Shown here: positions 1 to 8,132 of the stretch, in pieces
Layout of the letters: each line of letters begins with the position of its first letter
Numbering within the stretch: the first letter of the stretch is position 1
From: Deltaproteobacteria bacterium
Lineage (GTDB): Bacteria > Desulfobacterota > Binatia > Binatales > Binataceae
NCBI GenBank assembly: GCA_027317185.1
Contig: DAHVFB010000024.1
Coordinates: 1-36,253, forward strand
Length of the DNA: 36,253 bases
Direction: 5' to 3'
Notes under the pieces: model-generated
Told to the model about the DNA's origin: nothing
Seen by the model: the letters and a program-made list of their open reading frames with translations, nothing else
Databases searched by the model: none
Program-made: the position numbers and the translations under genes

Positions 1-893
1 TGGTGCTCGACACGCTCTATCGTGCGCTGGCGCAAAAGCTCAACCACAGCCGTGAGCGGGCGGGGGTTTACAAATCGATCGAGGGGGTCGAAAACCTCGA
101 CAAGGTGATCAACGTCGATCAGAGCCCGATCGGCCGCACGCCGCGATCGAATCCCGCCACCTATACCGGGCTGTTCACCCATATTCGCGAGCTGTTCGCG
201 CAACTGCCCGAAGCCCGCATGCGCGGCTACGGTCCAGGACGATTTTCATTCAACGTCAAAGGTGGCCGATGCGAAGCGTGTCAGGGAGACGGGATCATCC
301 GGATTGAGATGCACTTCCTGCCGGATGTGTACGTCACCTGCGAGGTATGCGGCGGCAAGCGCTACAATCGCGACACGCTGGAGATTCAGTACAAGGGCAA
401 GAGCATCGCCGAAGTTTTGAACATGACGGTGCTCGAAGGGATCGAGTTCATGGGAGCGGTGCCGCCGATCCGCCAAAAGCTCGAGACGTTACGCGATGTC
501 GGGCTCGAGTACATCCATCTTGGCCAGTCGGCCACCACGCTATCAGGCGGCGAGGCGCAGCGTATCAAACTGGCGAAGGAATTGGCGCGCCGGGCGACCG
601 GGCGTACGCTCTATATACTCGACGAGCCGACCACCGGGCTGCACTTCGACGACATCAAAAAATTGCTGGGAGTATTGGGCCGGCTGGCCGATTCCGGGAA
701 TACGGTGGTTGTGATCGAGCACAATCTCGATGTGATCAAGACCGCGGACTATATCATCGATCTGGGGCCCGACGGCGGCGATCGCGGTGGGCAGGTGATC
801 GCTAAGGGTACGCCGGAGGAAGTGGCCCTGGTCGAGGAATCTTACACCGGCCAGTTCCTGCGGCAGGTGCTGAACGATCGCGCCGCCGCCTGA
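1..893 (+). CDS. uvrA: UvrABC excinuclease subunit A, C-terminal part (5' truncated by window edge)
   Basis: UvrA is the damage-sensing ATPase of nucleotide excision repair; it dimerises, loads UvrB at lesions and acts in the cytoplasm on DNA. Only the last ~297 codons are present; the reading frame is open to the window edge, so the true start lies outside. Visible are the C-terminal zinc-finger region (two CxxC pairs, CEAC and CEVC, about 25 residues apart), the second ABC signature [15 protein letters not shown], the Walker B stretch [14 protein letters not shown] and the switch histidine in [12 protein letters not shown]. These residues and the order zinc finger - signature - Walker B are diagnostic of UvrA. 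The gene ends only 4 bp from the stop of the convergent minus-strand gene, with no obvious hairpin terminator between them. No sign of decay. Confidence 0.97.
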   Translation, partial: VLDTLYRALAQKLNHSRERAGVYKSIEGVENLDKVINVDQSPIGRTPRSNPATYTGLFTHIRELFAQLPEARMRGYGPGRFSFNVKGGRCEACQGDGIIRIEMHFLPDVYVTCEVCGGKRYNRDTLEIQYKGKSIAEVLNMTVLEGIEFMGAVPPIRQKLETLRDVGLEYIHLGQSATTLSGGEAQRIKLAKELARRATGRTLYILDEPTTGLHFDDIKKLLGVLGRLADSGNTVVVIEHNLDVIKTADYIIDLGPDGGDRGGQVIAKGTPEEVALVEESYTGQFLRQVLNDRAAA

Positions 894-897
894 TGCG

Positions 898-1257
898 TTA
901 CGATTCCGTCTTGCGCGCGGTTGCCCTCATCGCCATCTGAAAAAACACGCCCGCGCCGACAATCGCGCCGCCTGTGATCAGGAAAGACAACCACCACGCC
1001 AACCATAGATGAAGCAACAGCACGATACCGCCGAGCAGGAATAAAGAGCCATACGCCAGCGCGACCACCAGGAACAGCGCGCCGACCACTTTTTCGGTCT
1101 GCGCCTCGATCAACCGCTTTAATGTGGCTTCGAAAAGCTGAATCTCGGTGCGCGCCAAATGTGAGAGGTCATCCACCGTCCGCGCCACGAGGTCCGGCCA
1201 GTTAGGATCTTCGACCTTGGCCACGTGCGCATTGGCACTGTCTATTTGATTCGCCAT
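898..1257 (-). CDS. Phage-holin-superfamily-like small membrane protein
   Basis: A 119-residue protein with an amphipathic N-terminal half (charged helix around VDDLSHLARTEIQLFEATL) and two adjacent hydrophobic segments near residues 60-110, ending in a basic tail. This layout matches the Actinobacteriophage-holin-III-like family (PF07332 type) commonly found in bacterial genomes beside DUF3618 genes. I chose the ATG at 1257 because AGGTG lies at Shine-Dalgarno distance; an upstream in-frame ATG at 1287 would overlap the preceding gene. It follows the DUF3618 gene by 16 nt and is very probably co-transcribed. The name 'holin' reflects sequence family only; there are no phage genes nearby, and an envelope or stress role is more likely. 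Function unknown. Confidence 0.75.
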   Translation of the reverse strand: MANQIDSANAHVAKVEDPNWPDLVARTVDDLSHLARTEIQLFEATLKRLIEAQTEKVVGALFLVVALAYGSLFLLGGIVLLLHLWLAWWLSFLITGGAIVGAGVFFQMAMRATARKTES

Positions 1258-1273
1258 GACATCACCTGAATTT

Positions 1274-1561
1274 TTATCCGACTGCACGCATCGCCGCGCG
1301 CTTGCCCGCCGTATTCAACAGCGTACGCGCCGCCGGCACGCCGACTTTTTCGATTGGCACGCCGCGATATCCCAAGACCAGGCCGAGCAGCATCGACAAT
1401 CCGAGAAACCACAATGGCCGCTGCTGTACAATCGCAGTAGGGCTCAGGCGGGCGCGGGTTTCCTTGACCTTGTGATTGATTTCGGTAACCGTTTCACGCA
1501 AATCCTGCCGGGTGTTTTCCAATTCCCGTTCCAAACTTTGTATATTCTCGGTAGCGCTCAT
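1274..1561 (-). CDS. DUF3618 domain protein
   Basis: A 95-residue protein. The N-terminal half (SATENIQSLERELENTRQDL and onward) is a charged, probably coiled helix; it is followed by a short basic stretch and a hydrophobic segment around residues 50-66 (LWFLGLSMLLGLVLGYRG). This is the DUF3618 pattern: a helical region followed by a single membrane anchor. GGAG sits about 9 nt before the ATG. It is the first gene of a two-gene minus-strand operon with the holin-like membrane protein. In other bacteria DUF3618 proteins occur with YtxH/holin-like proteins in envelope-associated clusters; the molecular function is not known. Confidence 0.75.
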   Translation of the reverse strand: MSATENIQSLERELENTRQDLRETVTEINHKVKETRARLSPTAIVQQRPLWFLGLSMLLGLVLGYRGVPIEKVGVPAARTLLNTAGKRAAMRAVG

Positions 1562-1754
1562 AAGCGCGATCTCCAGATAAAGCTCGATTAGCCGTTAACT
1601 TGCATATAGGTTCCGGTTGGGCCGAAAAACCTCGAAGCGGCCCAAGACCGAAACCGGGCAATAGTTAAGCAAGGACGATTCCAGATTCTGAAAGAGGCGC
1701 TTTTGCGATGATCTCCGGTGTCGTGAAGGCCCCGCAGGATCAAACCCGATCTAT

Positions 1755-1783
1755 TTGCTTAGGACGTTAACGTATGATTATAC
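1755..1783 (+). promoter_or_regulatory. Possible sigma-70 promoter for the class II aldolase gene
   Basis: TTGCTT (1755-1760), a 17-nt spacer and TTATAC (1778-1783) form a plausible -35/-10 pair about 40 nt before the chosen ATG at 1827. If used, an upstream TTG codon at 1755 could not be the start. The rest of the divergent intergenic stretch (1562-1754) holds nothing else I can name. Confidence 0.35.
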
Positions 1784-1826
1784 GGCGGATGCAGACTGGC
1801 GGTTCGGGGTGGAGGATTGCGATGCG

Positions 1827-2387
1827 ATGATTATCGACGAGCTGATAACGGTAGGTGAACAACTTTACCGGCGCGGACTACAAACGCCGCGCAGCGGCAA
1901 CCTGAGCGCACGCACGGATCGGTCATTTTTCATCACCAGAACCGGGACCAACATGGGTCTGTTGACCAGGGCTCAATTCGTCCAGGTCTGCATCGATGAA
2001 AACATTCCCGTTCCGCCTGAAGCTTCAGTCGAAACCTCTGTACATCGGGGAGTTTATAACCGTACCGAGGCGCGTGCGGTGGTGCATGCACATCCGCCTT
2101 ATGCGATTGCGCTGGCTCAAGTCAGCGGGGAAGAGGGTATCACTCCCATCCACAATGAGGGTCTGGCCGGCTTGCGCTGGATACCGGTGATCGGCACCTC
2201 GGTGGCCGGCGAAGATACGGGGGAGGACGTAGCCAGTATCGCGGCGCAATTGCAGCGATCGCCGGCCCTGGTCATCCGCGGCCATGGCGCCTTCACTATC
2301 GGTGGCAGTCCCGATGAGGCGCTTTACCGGATGTTCCTGCTCGAAGAAGTTTGCAAGATCAACGCGATCGTCAAAAGCATCGGGTAG
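1827..2387 (+). CDS. Class II aldolase/adducin family protein
   Basis: A 186-residue zinc-dependent aldolase-fold protein of the fuculose/ribulose-phosphate aldolase and epimerase family. These cytoplasmic enzymes cleave or epimerise sugar phosphates through an enediolate bound to zinc. Visible: the phosphate-binding loop TPRSGNLSAR (residues 20-29), the acidic residue Glu69 (ETSVH), zinc ligands His87 and His89 in VVHAHP, and the third histidine in RGHGAF (His153). All key residues are present and the length is near normal for the family (about 200). The start at 1827 is preceded by GGAGG about 11 nt away; the longer reading from TTG 1755 adds 24 residues without family similarity. It stands alone between a divergent operon and a CinA-like gene, so the substrate cannot be told. 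Confidence 0.85.
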   Translation: MIIDELITVGEQLYRRGLQTPRSGNLSARTDRSFFITRTGTNMGLLTRAQFVQVCIDENIPVPPEASVETSVHRGVYNRTEARAVVHAHPPYAIALAQVSGEEGITPIHNEGLAGLRWIPVIGTSVAGEDTGEDVASIAAQLQRSPALVIRGHGAFTIGGSPDEALYRMFLLEEVCKINAIVKSIG

Positions 2388-2505
2388 CGGCGCGCCAGCT
2401 ATTTGCACCCTCGGCAGTTCGCGGCTGCCATCCAGTCGAAACACTCGCTACGCCCAAACGAATTAATCGCACACAGCGGACTCCAGCGGACAAAAAGGAA
2501 GGAAG

Positions 2506-2991
2506 ATGGAACAGCTATTGCCCCTTGCGAATCGGATAGCCGCGATGCTCAAGCAGCGCAAGCATACTATCGCGATCGCGGAGTCCTCGACCGGCGGCTT
2601 AATTTCGGCCGCGCTCCTCAGCGTACCCGGCGCGTCGAGCTATTTTCTCGGCGGTGCAATCGTCTATACGGTAGCGGCGCGCGAGGCGTTGCTGGAGATT
2701 ACCGAAGCGAAAATGGCCGGCCTGCGGGCCTCGACCGAACCGTATGCGTTACTGACGGCCCGCACCGCACGCCAGCGGTTCGCCGCTACCTGGGCGCTGT
2801 CGGAAACCGGGGCCACCGGCCCTTCGGGTAATCGTTATGGCGATGCGCCCGGGCATTCGTGCATCGCGGTGGCCGGACCGGCCGAGCAAGCCCTCACAAT
2901 CGAAACCGGCAGCGCCGATCGCGTCGCCAACATGCGTGCGTTCGCGATTGCCGCGCTGGAGCTTTTAGCGCGGAGCATCGAGGCATCCTGA
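2506..2991 (+). CDS. CinA C-terminal domain protein (PncC-like nicotinamide-nucleotide amidase family)
   Basis: A 161-residue stand-alone CinA-C domain. Characterised relatives (PncC) deamidate nicotinamide mononucleotide in NAD recycling. The family signature ESCTGG is present as ESSTGGLISAAL (residues 26-37), followed by a GGAIVYT strand and GATGPSGNRYGD (residues 102-113). The cysteine of ESCTGG is serine here, and the usual YSNEAK segment reads YTVAAR, so the conserved lysine is arginine. Activity as a PncC amidase is therefore not assured. AAGGAAGG precedes the ATG at a good distance. There is a 118-nt gap after the aldolase, so co-transcription is possible but unproven. Confidence 0.85.
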   Translation: MEQLLPLANRIAAMLKQRKHTIAIAESSTGGLISAALLSVPGASSYFLGGAIVYTVAAREALLEITEAKMAGLRASTEPYALLTARTARQRFAATWALSETGATGPSGNRYGDAPGHSCIAVAGPAEQALTIETGSADRVANMRAFAIAALELLARSIEAS

Positions 2992-3004
2992 TACCGTCGT
3001 AGGA

Positions 3005-3044
3005 GCCGATGCAATCGGCAATCGAACGCAGGCGGCCAAGCCGC
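3005..3044. other. Two small hairpins ahead of the TonB-dependent receptor gene
   Basis: GCCGAT (3005-3010) and ATCGGC (3014-3019) form a perfect 6-bp stem with a 3-nt loop. GCGGC (3032-3036) and GCCGC (3040-3044) form a second stem with a CAA loop. They lie in the 80-nt gap between the CinA-like gene and the receptor start. No T-run follows, so this is not a classical terminator; a role in the leader of the receptor mRNA is possible but weakly supported. Confidence 0.3.
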
Positions 3045-3071
3045 AGATGCTGAGTTTCTGAGTGATCAATC

Positions 3072-5447
3072 GTGAAATATTGGATCGTTCGGAGCGCAAT
3101 TTTCACATTGATGGTCACTCTCGTACTCCTGCTGAGCGGCGAATCGGCGCGATGCAGTCCGACCCATAAAGCTTCACACCTGATCGGCACCGTGACCGAC
3201 ACCCTGGGACGGCCGATTTCGGCCGTTCACCTCGAGCTCGATACTGCCGACGGGCGTATCGTGGCGCGAGTCATCAGCGATGTGCGCGGCCGGTTCAGTG
3301 TCTCCGGCCTCGATTTCGGAACCTTCACCATTCATGCGGCTAAACCCGGCTTCACTTCGGTGCTGAAAACCGTCGTGGTTGGCGGAAGTGCAGCTTCCAT
3401 CCCGATCGCGCTGAGCATGCAATCGCAAGGCGCTTTGACCATGCCGTTGAGCAGTGGACGTATCACGCGGTTCCACAGCCAGGTCTCGAGCGCGGGTAGT
3501 ACAGTTTACCACTTCAGCCACCAGGCCATCGATAATCTGCCGCAAGGGCCAAACGGCACGATAAATCAGGTGATCCTGCAGAGCCCCTCGATGGTGCAGG
3601 ATTCCAACGGTCAGGCGCTGCCACGGGCGATGGACGACGCGCTTCAGTATCGGATCAACGGTGTGATGCTGCCCAATGTGCAACTGCTCGATCTTGGCCA
3701 ACTCTCGCCGCGCTTCGCCGAGAGCATCGACGTGATAACCGGGGCGATGCCGGCGGAACTTGGCTACCGGACCGGAGGCGTGGTTGATATCCGGACTCGC
3801 GACGGCGCGATAGTCGACGGCGGCAGCTTCGAGTATTACGGGGGTCAGCGCGCCACCTCACAGCCGAGTTTTGAGTATGGCGGATCGCGCGGCCGGCTTT
3901 CCTATTTCGTAACCGGCTACTTCCTGCATAACGAACGAGGCCTGAATCCGCCGACCGCGGGGCCTAATCCGATCAACGATTTCACCAATCAGGGATCCGG
4001 CCTCGGTTATCTGAGCTATGTGCTGAGTCCGGATATTTCGATAAGCGCCATCGCGATGTCTTTCGTGCATGATTTCGGATGGCCCGCGCTGCCCGGTCAG
4101 GCGCAAACCTTTCGCCTCGAGGGAGTACCGATTTATCCTTCGGCAAATGTTTCCGACACCGAACTCGAACAAACTCATTTCGGCATGATCGCGCTGAAGG
4201 GCAGCGGCGGCTCGGGGCTTAAATACCAGATCAGTTTGTTCGGCGAGTATTCCTCGCTCAAGTTCAATCCGGATCGAAGCGGCGATCTTATTTATAACGG
4301 CCTCGCCTCAAAGATATTCCGCAGCAGTTTTCTGAACGGATCGCAGGCTGATGGCTCGTATCATTTCGGCATCAACGAAATCTCCTTCGGCTACTACTTC
4401 GAGGTCGAGAACGTCGAAGTGGATAATCACGCCTTGACCTTTCCGGGCAGCGGCGCGGGACAGACCGGTTCCGTGCCGGTTTCCATCGTCGATAATCACA
4501 ACTTCATTCAGGCGCTCTATGGACTGTATTTGCAGGACGCAATGAAGCCAATTGATGCGCTGACGATCAACTTTGGCTTGCGATGGGACCAGATGATCGG
4601 CTTCATCGATGCCAGCCAGCCAAGTCCGCGATTCTCGATCGTATACCAGGTGGTGCCGCGGACCACGATTCTACATGCCGGAGCCTCGGTCTATTTCGTG
4701 CCGCCGCCCTCCGAATTTATTTCGGTGGAAGATATTCGCAAATTCAGCGGCACGGTCGCCGAACCGGCGGTTCCCGAGAATTCCAAGCCGCAGCCAATGA
4801 CCGATTACTATTTCGATACCGGTATCCGCCAGTTGATCGCACACAATCTGCAGCTTGGGCTCGACAGCTTTTTCCAACTACAGCATAACGTGCTCGACGA
4901 GGGTCAGTTCGGCTCCTCGCTGATCTTCTCGCCGATCAACTATCGGCGGGGAAGAAACTATGGCGTCGATGCCACCGCGGAATATAAAAGCGGCAGCGGA
5001 CTGTCCGGATATTTCAACTTCTCGTACATCGTGGCGCAAGTCGAAGACGTGGCCAGTGGACAATTCAACTTCGATCCTAAAGAACTTGCCTACATATCCA
5101 ATCACTACGTCTACATCGACCAAGGTCAGATGTTCACCGCCTCGGGCGGTCTGGTCTATCAATGGCGCGGCTTCGTTCTCAGTCTCACCTCCACCGCCGG
5201 CAGCGGCCTGCGCACCGGTTTCGCGAATACCCATACGATGCCGCCCTACGTCGAGATCGACACCGGCGTGCGCCGCGATTTTGAAGTCGCCCGCATCGGC
5301 GCCGTTCATGGAAGAGTCGCGGTCTTGAATCTGCTTGACAAAATTTACGAGTTCCACAACGGCACCGGTATCGGGGTTGGGACGGTTCCCCAGTACATGG
5401 CCCGGCGCGCAGTGTATTTCGGAGTCGGCTTCGGCTCCCGGCATTAA
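3072..5447 (+). CDS. TonB-dependent outer-membrane receptor with N-terminal carboxypeptidase-regulatory-like domain
   Basis: A 791-residue protein. A signal peptide (residues 1 to ~28, basic start then FTLMVTLVLLLSG) is followed by a beta-sandwich domain of the carboxypeptidase-regulatory type (about 38-115: LIGTVTDTLGRPIS, DVRGRFSVSGL, GTFTIHAAKPGF). A plug domain follows (about 145-245: INQVILQSPS, ESIDVITGAMPAELGYRTGG, VVDIRTRDG), then a long beta-barrel rich in alternating aromatic strands. Such receptors take up large or scarce ligands across the outer membrane using TonB energy. Start is GTG at 3072, which gives the best signal peptide; its ribosome site is weak. The barrel ends GFGSRH without the usual terminal aromatic residue. 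No tonB/exbB genes or substrate-specific genes adjoin, so the ligand cannot be assigned. Confidence 0.85.
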   Translation: MKYWIVRSAIFTLMVTLVLLLSGESARCSPTHKASHLIGTVTDTLGRPISAVHLELDTADGRIVARVISDVRGRFSVSGLDFGTFTIHAAKPGFTSVLKTVVVGGSAASIPIALSMQSQGALTMPLSSGRITRFHSQVSSAGSTVYHFSHQAIDNLPQGPNGTINQVILQSPSMVQDSNGQALPRAMDDALQYRINGVMLPNVQLLDLGQLSPRFAESIDVITGAMPAELGYRTGGVVDIRTRDGAIVDGGSFEYYGGQRATSQPSFEYGGSRGRLSYFVTGYFLHNERGLNPPTAGPNPINDFTNQGSGLGYLSYVLSPDISISAIAMSFVHDFGWPALPGQAQTFRLEGVPIYPSANVSDTELEQTHFGMIALKGSGGSGLKYQISLFGEYSSLKFNPDRSGDLIYNGLASKIFRSSFLNGSQADGSYHFGINEISFGYYFEVENVEVDNHALTFPGSGAGQTGSVPVSIVDNHNFIQALYGLYLQDAMKPIDALTINFGLRWDQMIGFIDASQPSPRFSIVYQVVPRTTILHAGASVYFVPPPSEFISVEDIRKFSGTVAEPAVPENSKPQPMTDYYFDTGIRQLIAHNLQLGLDSFFQLQHNVLDEGQFGSSLIFSPINYRRGRNYGVDATAEYKSGSGLSGYFNFSYIVAQVEDVASGQFNFDPKELAYISNHYVYIDQGQMFTASGGLVYQWRGFVLSLTSTAGSGLRTGFANTHTMPPYVEIDTGVRRDFEVARIGAVHGRVAVLNLLDKIYEFHNGTGIGVGTVPQYMARRAVYFGVGFGSRH

Positions 5448-5472
5448 ACCCCAATATGGTAGGTTCATCGCC

Positions 5473-5982
5473 ATGGCCAGCATCAAGCTTGAAGGGTCCT
5501 GCCGCTGCGGCGCGGTAAGCTTTAAAGTCGATTCGAATACGCCATACCCCTACCAACTCTGCTATTGCACGATTTGTTGCAAAACCAGCAGCGGCGGCGG
5601 TTACGCGATTAACATCATGGGGCTGAACGCCACGCTGGAAGTTGCCGGCGCGGATCATCTGGCGCAATGGCGCGCACAATTGGAGACGCCCGACGGCAGC
5701 GGTGGCGTGAAACTCGAGACCAGCCCGGGCGCGCGTCATTTCTGCGATCGCTGCGGCGCGATGCTCTGGGTTTCGGATCCGCGATGGCCGCAATGGGTAT
5801 GGCCGTTCGCTTCGGCGATCGATACCGAGTTGCCTTCGGCGTCTGAGAAGGTCCATCTGATGCTCAAGTACAAGGCCGCCTGGGTGCCGGTGAACGCGGG
5901 ACCAAACGACCAGTGCTTCGAGGAATATCCCACGGAAAGTATCGAGGAATGGCATCGCAAGCGTGGCCTGTTTATCGAATGA
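5473..5982 (+). CDS. GFA (glutathione-dependent formaldehyde-activating) family zinc protein
   Basis: A 169-residue CENP-V/GFA-type zinc-fold protein. The family is named after an enzyme proposed to speed S-hydroxymethylglutathione formation, but most members have no proven reaction. Cysteine motifs are intact: GSCRCGAVSF near the N-terminus, CYCTICCKTSSGG about 25 residues later (usually CHCxxCRK), and HFCDRCGAMLW in the middle. The ATG at 5473 starts directly before the SIKLEGSCRCG strand; the longer open frame would read back into the receptor gene. The gap to the receptor gene is only 25 nt, so read-through transcription is likely. The C-terminal half contains a PNDQCFEEYPTESI segment, typical of longer family members. 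Confidence 0.85.
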   Translation: MASIKLEGSCRCGAVSFKVDSNTPYPYQLCYCTICCKTSSGGGYAINIMGLNATLEVAGADHLAQWRAQLETPDGSGGVKLETSPGARHFCDRCGAMLWVSDPRWPQWVWPFASAIDTELPSASEKVHLMLKYKAAWVPVNAGPNDQCFEEYPTESIEEWHRKRGLFIE

Positions 5983-6046
5983 CGGTTTTTTAACGAAAGG
6001 ATAGGTTCTCCGTAAAACCAGTTTTGCGACCGCCGGAGCGTCCGCA

Positions 6047-7309
6047 ATGCTTAAAGTAATTCTTCAACTCTACCCGGTGATCCCCGCCGCCAGCGAAGCC
6101 GAGCGCGAGGCCCTGCGCCCGATCGGACGGAATCGCGAACGCTATCAGGAAACCCTGACCGGCTGGCACGACCTGATTCGCGCCGCGGACGAGCTTGGTC
6201 TGTGGGGCGTGGCCACTATTGAGCATCATCTATGGTCGGAGGGTTACGAATGCGGTCCCAGCCCGGGACTGTTGAACGCCTACTGGGCGGCGATCACAAG
6301 CAAGGTCCGGGTGGGTCAGCTTGGCTACGTGATGAGCACGCAGAACCCGATCCGCGTAGCCGAGGAAACCGCCATCCTCGATCATCTGACGAAAGGGCGA
6401 TGCTTTGTTGGCTTCGCGCGCGGCTACCAGTCGCGGTGGACCAATGTACTGGGACAGCATCTGGGCACCCGCGCCACCACCTCGCCTTCGGCGGGCAGGC
6501 TGGACTCAACCCATATGTTCGGCGATCCGGCGGGCAAACCGGGCCGCACCGAAGATGATGAGACCAACCGCAGGATTTTCGAGGAAGAAATCGAAATTGT
6601 GCAGAAGGCCTGGACGCAGGAGAGCTTCGCGCACAAAGGCGAGGCGTGGCAAATTCCATTTCCGTACGATCGCGGAGTCGATGACTGGCCGCTGGCCAAA
6701 TTCGGCATCACCGGACGGTTCGGCGCGCCCGGCGAGGTCGACGAGCAGGGTAATACACGCCGCGTTAGCGTGGTGCCGGCGCCATACTCGCGACCGCATC
6801 CGCCGGTGTTCGTAGCCACCAGTGGTTCGCCCGAGAGCGCCGAATATTGCGCGCGCAAGGGTTTCATCCCGCTCTACTTCAATTCTCTCAAGACCGCATT
6901 GAGCTTGAGCGCGGCCCATGACAAGGAACTGGCGGCCACCGGCCGCGAGGTCAAGCGCGGCAGGAATCAGGCGATCGTGCGCATCCCGCATATCGGAAAA
7001 ACGCACGCCGAGGCCGAGGAATCGGTGATGCGTCACGATGCGGATATCTTCCGTAATTTTTATGCCGCGATGGGCCAGCATCGGGTGCCATCGGAGAACG
7101 TGGTCGAGGCGGTCATCCGCAATGGCATGTGGACGCTCGGAACCGCCGATGAGGTCCGCCGGCAGATGGTCGCCGAATGGAAGCAATTACCCTGCGAATA
7201 TCTGACGATCATCTACCATTACGCGCAGATGCCCAAGGAACGCGTGATCGATAATCTGGCCGCCTTCATGCGGCAGGTGAAGCCGGCGCTAGACGAACTG
7301 ACCGAATAG
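6047..7309 (+). CDS. Luciferase-like (LLM class) flavin-dependent monooxygenase
   Basis: A 420-residue protein of the bacterial luciferase/F420-or-FMN monooxygenase superfamily, a cytoplasmic TIM-barrel that uses reduced flavin supplied by a partner. Typical features: a first strand with a paired acid/His segment (GVATIEHHLWSEGY), a VGQLGYVMSTQNPIRVAEETA strand-helix, the glycine-rich GRCFVGFARGYQSRW motif, and VFVATSGSPESAEYCARKG, which matches the late flavin-binding strand. The C-terminal GTADEVRRQMVAEW helix is also family-typical. GGAG lies 9 nt before the ATG. It carries a central insertion (about residues 140-180, THMFGDPAGKPGRTEDDE) compared with shorter luciferase-like enzymes. Substrate unknown; no flavin reductase is adjacent. 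Confidence 0.88.
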   Translation: MLKVILQLYPVIPAASEAEREALRPIGRNRERYQETLTGWHDLIRAADELGLWGVATIEHHLWSEGYECGPSPGLLNAYWAAITSKVRVGQLGYVMSTQNPIRVAEETAILDHLTKGRCFVGFARGYQSRWTNVLGQHLGTRATTSPSAGRLDSTHMFGDPAGKPGRTEDDETNRRIFEEEIEIVQKAWTQESFAHKGEAWQIPFPYDRGVDDWPLAKFGITGRFGAPGEVDEQGNTRRVSVVPAPYSRPHPPVFVATSGSPESAEYCARKGFIPLYFNSLKTALSLSAAHDKELAATGREVKRGRNQAIVRIPHIGKTHAEAEESVMRHDADIFRNFYAAMGQHRVPSENVVEAVIRNGMWTLGTADEVRRQMVAEWKQLPCEYLTIIYHYAQMPKERVIDNLAAFMRQVKPALDELTE

Positions 7310-7346
7310 CAGGATTGGGACGAATAGAAAGATCGGGAATAAGAAA

Positions 7347-7382
7347 AAACTCGGGCCCGGATGTTTCACCGAGCCCGAGTTT
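7347..7382 (-). terminator. Rho-independent terminator, strongest for the minus-strand gene
   Basis: AAACTCGGGC (7347-7356) pairs perfectly with GCCCGAGTTT (7373-7382) around a 16-nt loop. Read on the minus strand the stem is followed by TTTTTTCTT, a classical intrinsic terminator for the secreted-protein gene at 7425-7883. On the plus strand the stem is followed only by TTTCTGA, so it may also slow transcription leaving the LLM gene. It sits between convergent genes, as expected for a bidirectional terminator. Confidence 0.85.
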
Positions 7383-7424
7383 CTGACGGGAATTACGGTC
7401 TCAAACTAAATCGTTCAGACGCTG

Positions 7425-7883
7425 CTACTTCGCTGCCGCTGCCGGAACTTTGGTCCAACGGGTGACCGGCTGAGCGGGCGACTGCCCCGACAGCATCCAG
7501 TCGATATGCTTGCTGGCCTTGGGTCCACGCAGCTTGGTACGGGTCTGTCCGCCCTGGTATCCACCAGTGGTTGGAGCCTGCACCCTTACGAGGTAAACGC
7601 CAGCAGGCAGACTGCCAATCGCGATCGAGTACGAACCAGTCGCGTCAGTAGTGCCTTGCGCCACCGATTCCCCGGGCTTGCCGTGTTTGATGTGATAAAC
7701 AACCACCGCGACCCCTTGTACCGACTGATTACCGGCTGAGGTCTTGATGTTGCCCCAAAGCTGTCCAGCATGGCGGGGAACCGCTCCGGAACTGGTTTCG
7801 ATCGGCTGCGCGCTGGCAATTACCGCCAAGCCCAGCATGCAGCTTAGCGCGAGACCAACAGAAAGAGCTGAAAGTTTTCGCAT
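7425..7883 (-). CDS. Secreted protein with a carboxypeptidase-regulatory-like/Cna-B-type beta domain
   Basis: A 152-residue exported protein. The start MRKLSALSVGLALSCMLG gives a clear signal peptide with a cleavage site at ASA-QP (about residue 25). The body contains a beta-sandwich pattern: GNIKTSAGNQSVQGVAVVVY, then TTDATGSYSIAIGSLPAGVY and LVRVQAP. This is the 'transported, decorated, given' pattern of carboxypeptidase-regulatory-like domains, here as the only domain. ATG 7883 is chosen over the upstream in-frame ATG at 7937 because it begins the signal peptide. No enzymatic motif is visible. It may be a small envelope or matrix protein; function unknown. Confidence 0.7.
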   Translation of the reverse strand: MRKLSALSVGLALSCMLGLAVIASAQPIETSSGAVPRHAGQLWGNIKTSAGNQSVQGVAVVVYHIKHGKPGESVAQGTTDATGSYSIAIGSLPAGVYLVRVQAPTTGGYQGGQTRTKLRGPKASKHIDWMLSGQSPAQPVTRWTKVPAAAAK

Positions 7884-7907
7884 GGCTAATAGCCCCCGAG
7901 TGTTAGG

Positions 7908-7937
7908 AATAGAGCTACCAATGCGGCGAATTTTCAA
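7908..7937 (-). promoter_or_regulatory. Possible sigma-70 promoter for the secreted beta-domain gene
   Basis: On the minus strand TTGAAA (7937-7932), an 18-nt spacer and TCTATT (7913-7908) lie 25 nt before the ATG at 7883. The -10 match is imperfect. The rest of the gap (7938-8080) holds one 6-bp stem (ACCGCC 7964-7969 with GGCGGT 7976-7981) and nothing else recognisable. Confidence 0.3.
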
Positions 7938-8080
7938 CCGCTACCCCCGCGGCAAACCCCGAGACCGCCCCCATTGGCGGTCAGGAGAGCCTGCGGACTC
8001 CATCCACATCTTCGGCCCGAATTCCTAGCGCATTCATGGTACCGATGCAATCCATCGCGCGAGCGGCTCATACCGAGGTT

Positions 8081-8109
8081 TTCGGGCAGCCTGCGGAAAT
8101 AGCTATAAT
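8081..8109 (+). promoter_or_regulatory. Probable promoter of the pirin gene
   Basis: A perfect -10 hexamer TATAAT (8104-8109) lies 23 nt before the ATG at 8133, with a weak -35 (TTCGGG, 8081-8086) at 17 nt. GAGGAG at 8119-8124 is the ribosome site. Confidence 0.5.
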
Positions 8110-8132
8110 TTCGGCATTGAGGAGTCTCCCAG

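Noticed and set aside
898-1257. Holin-like protein as a sign of prophage
   Set aside because: No phage structural, integrase or lysis genes nearby; the gene pairs with DUF3618, a known chromosomal arrangement.
2572-2579. GCGATCGC octamers as evidence of a cyanobacterium (HIP1)
   Set aside because: The gene content (sigma-54 regulator, DUF1329, CoA-transferases, LLM enzyme) does not suggest a cyanobacterium; the word excess can arise elsewhere.
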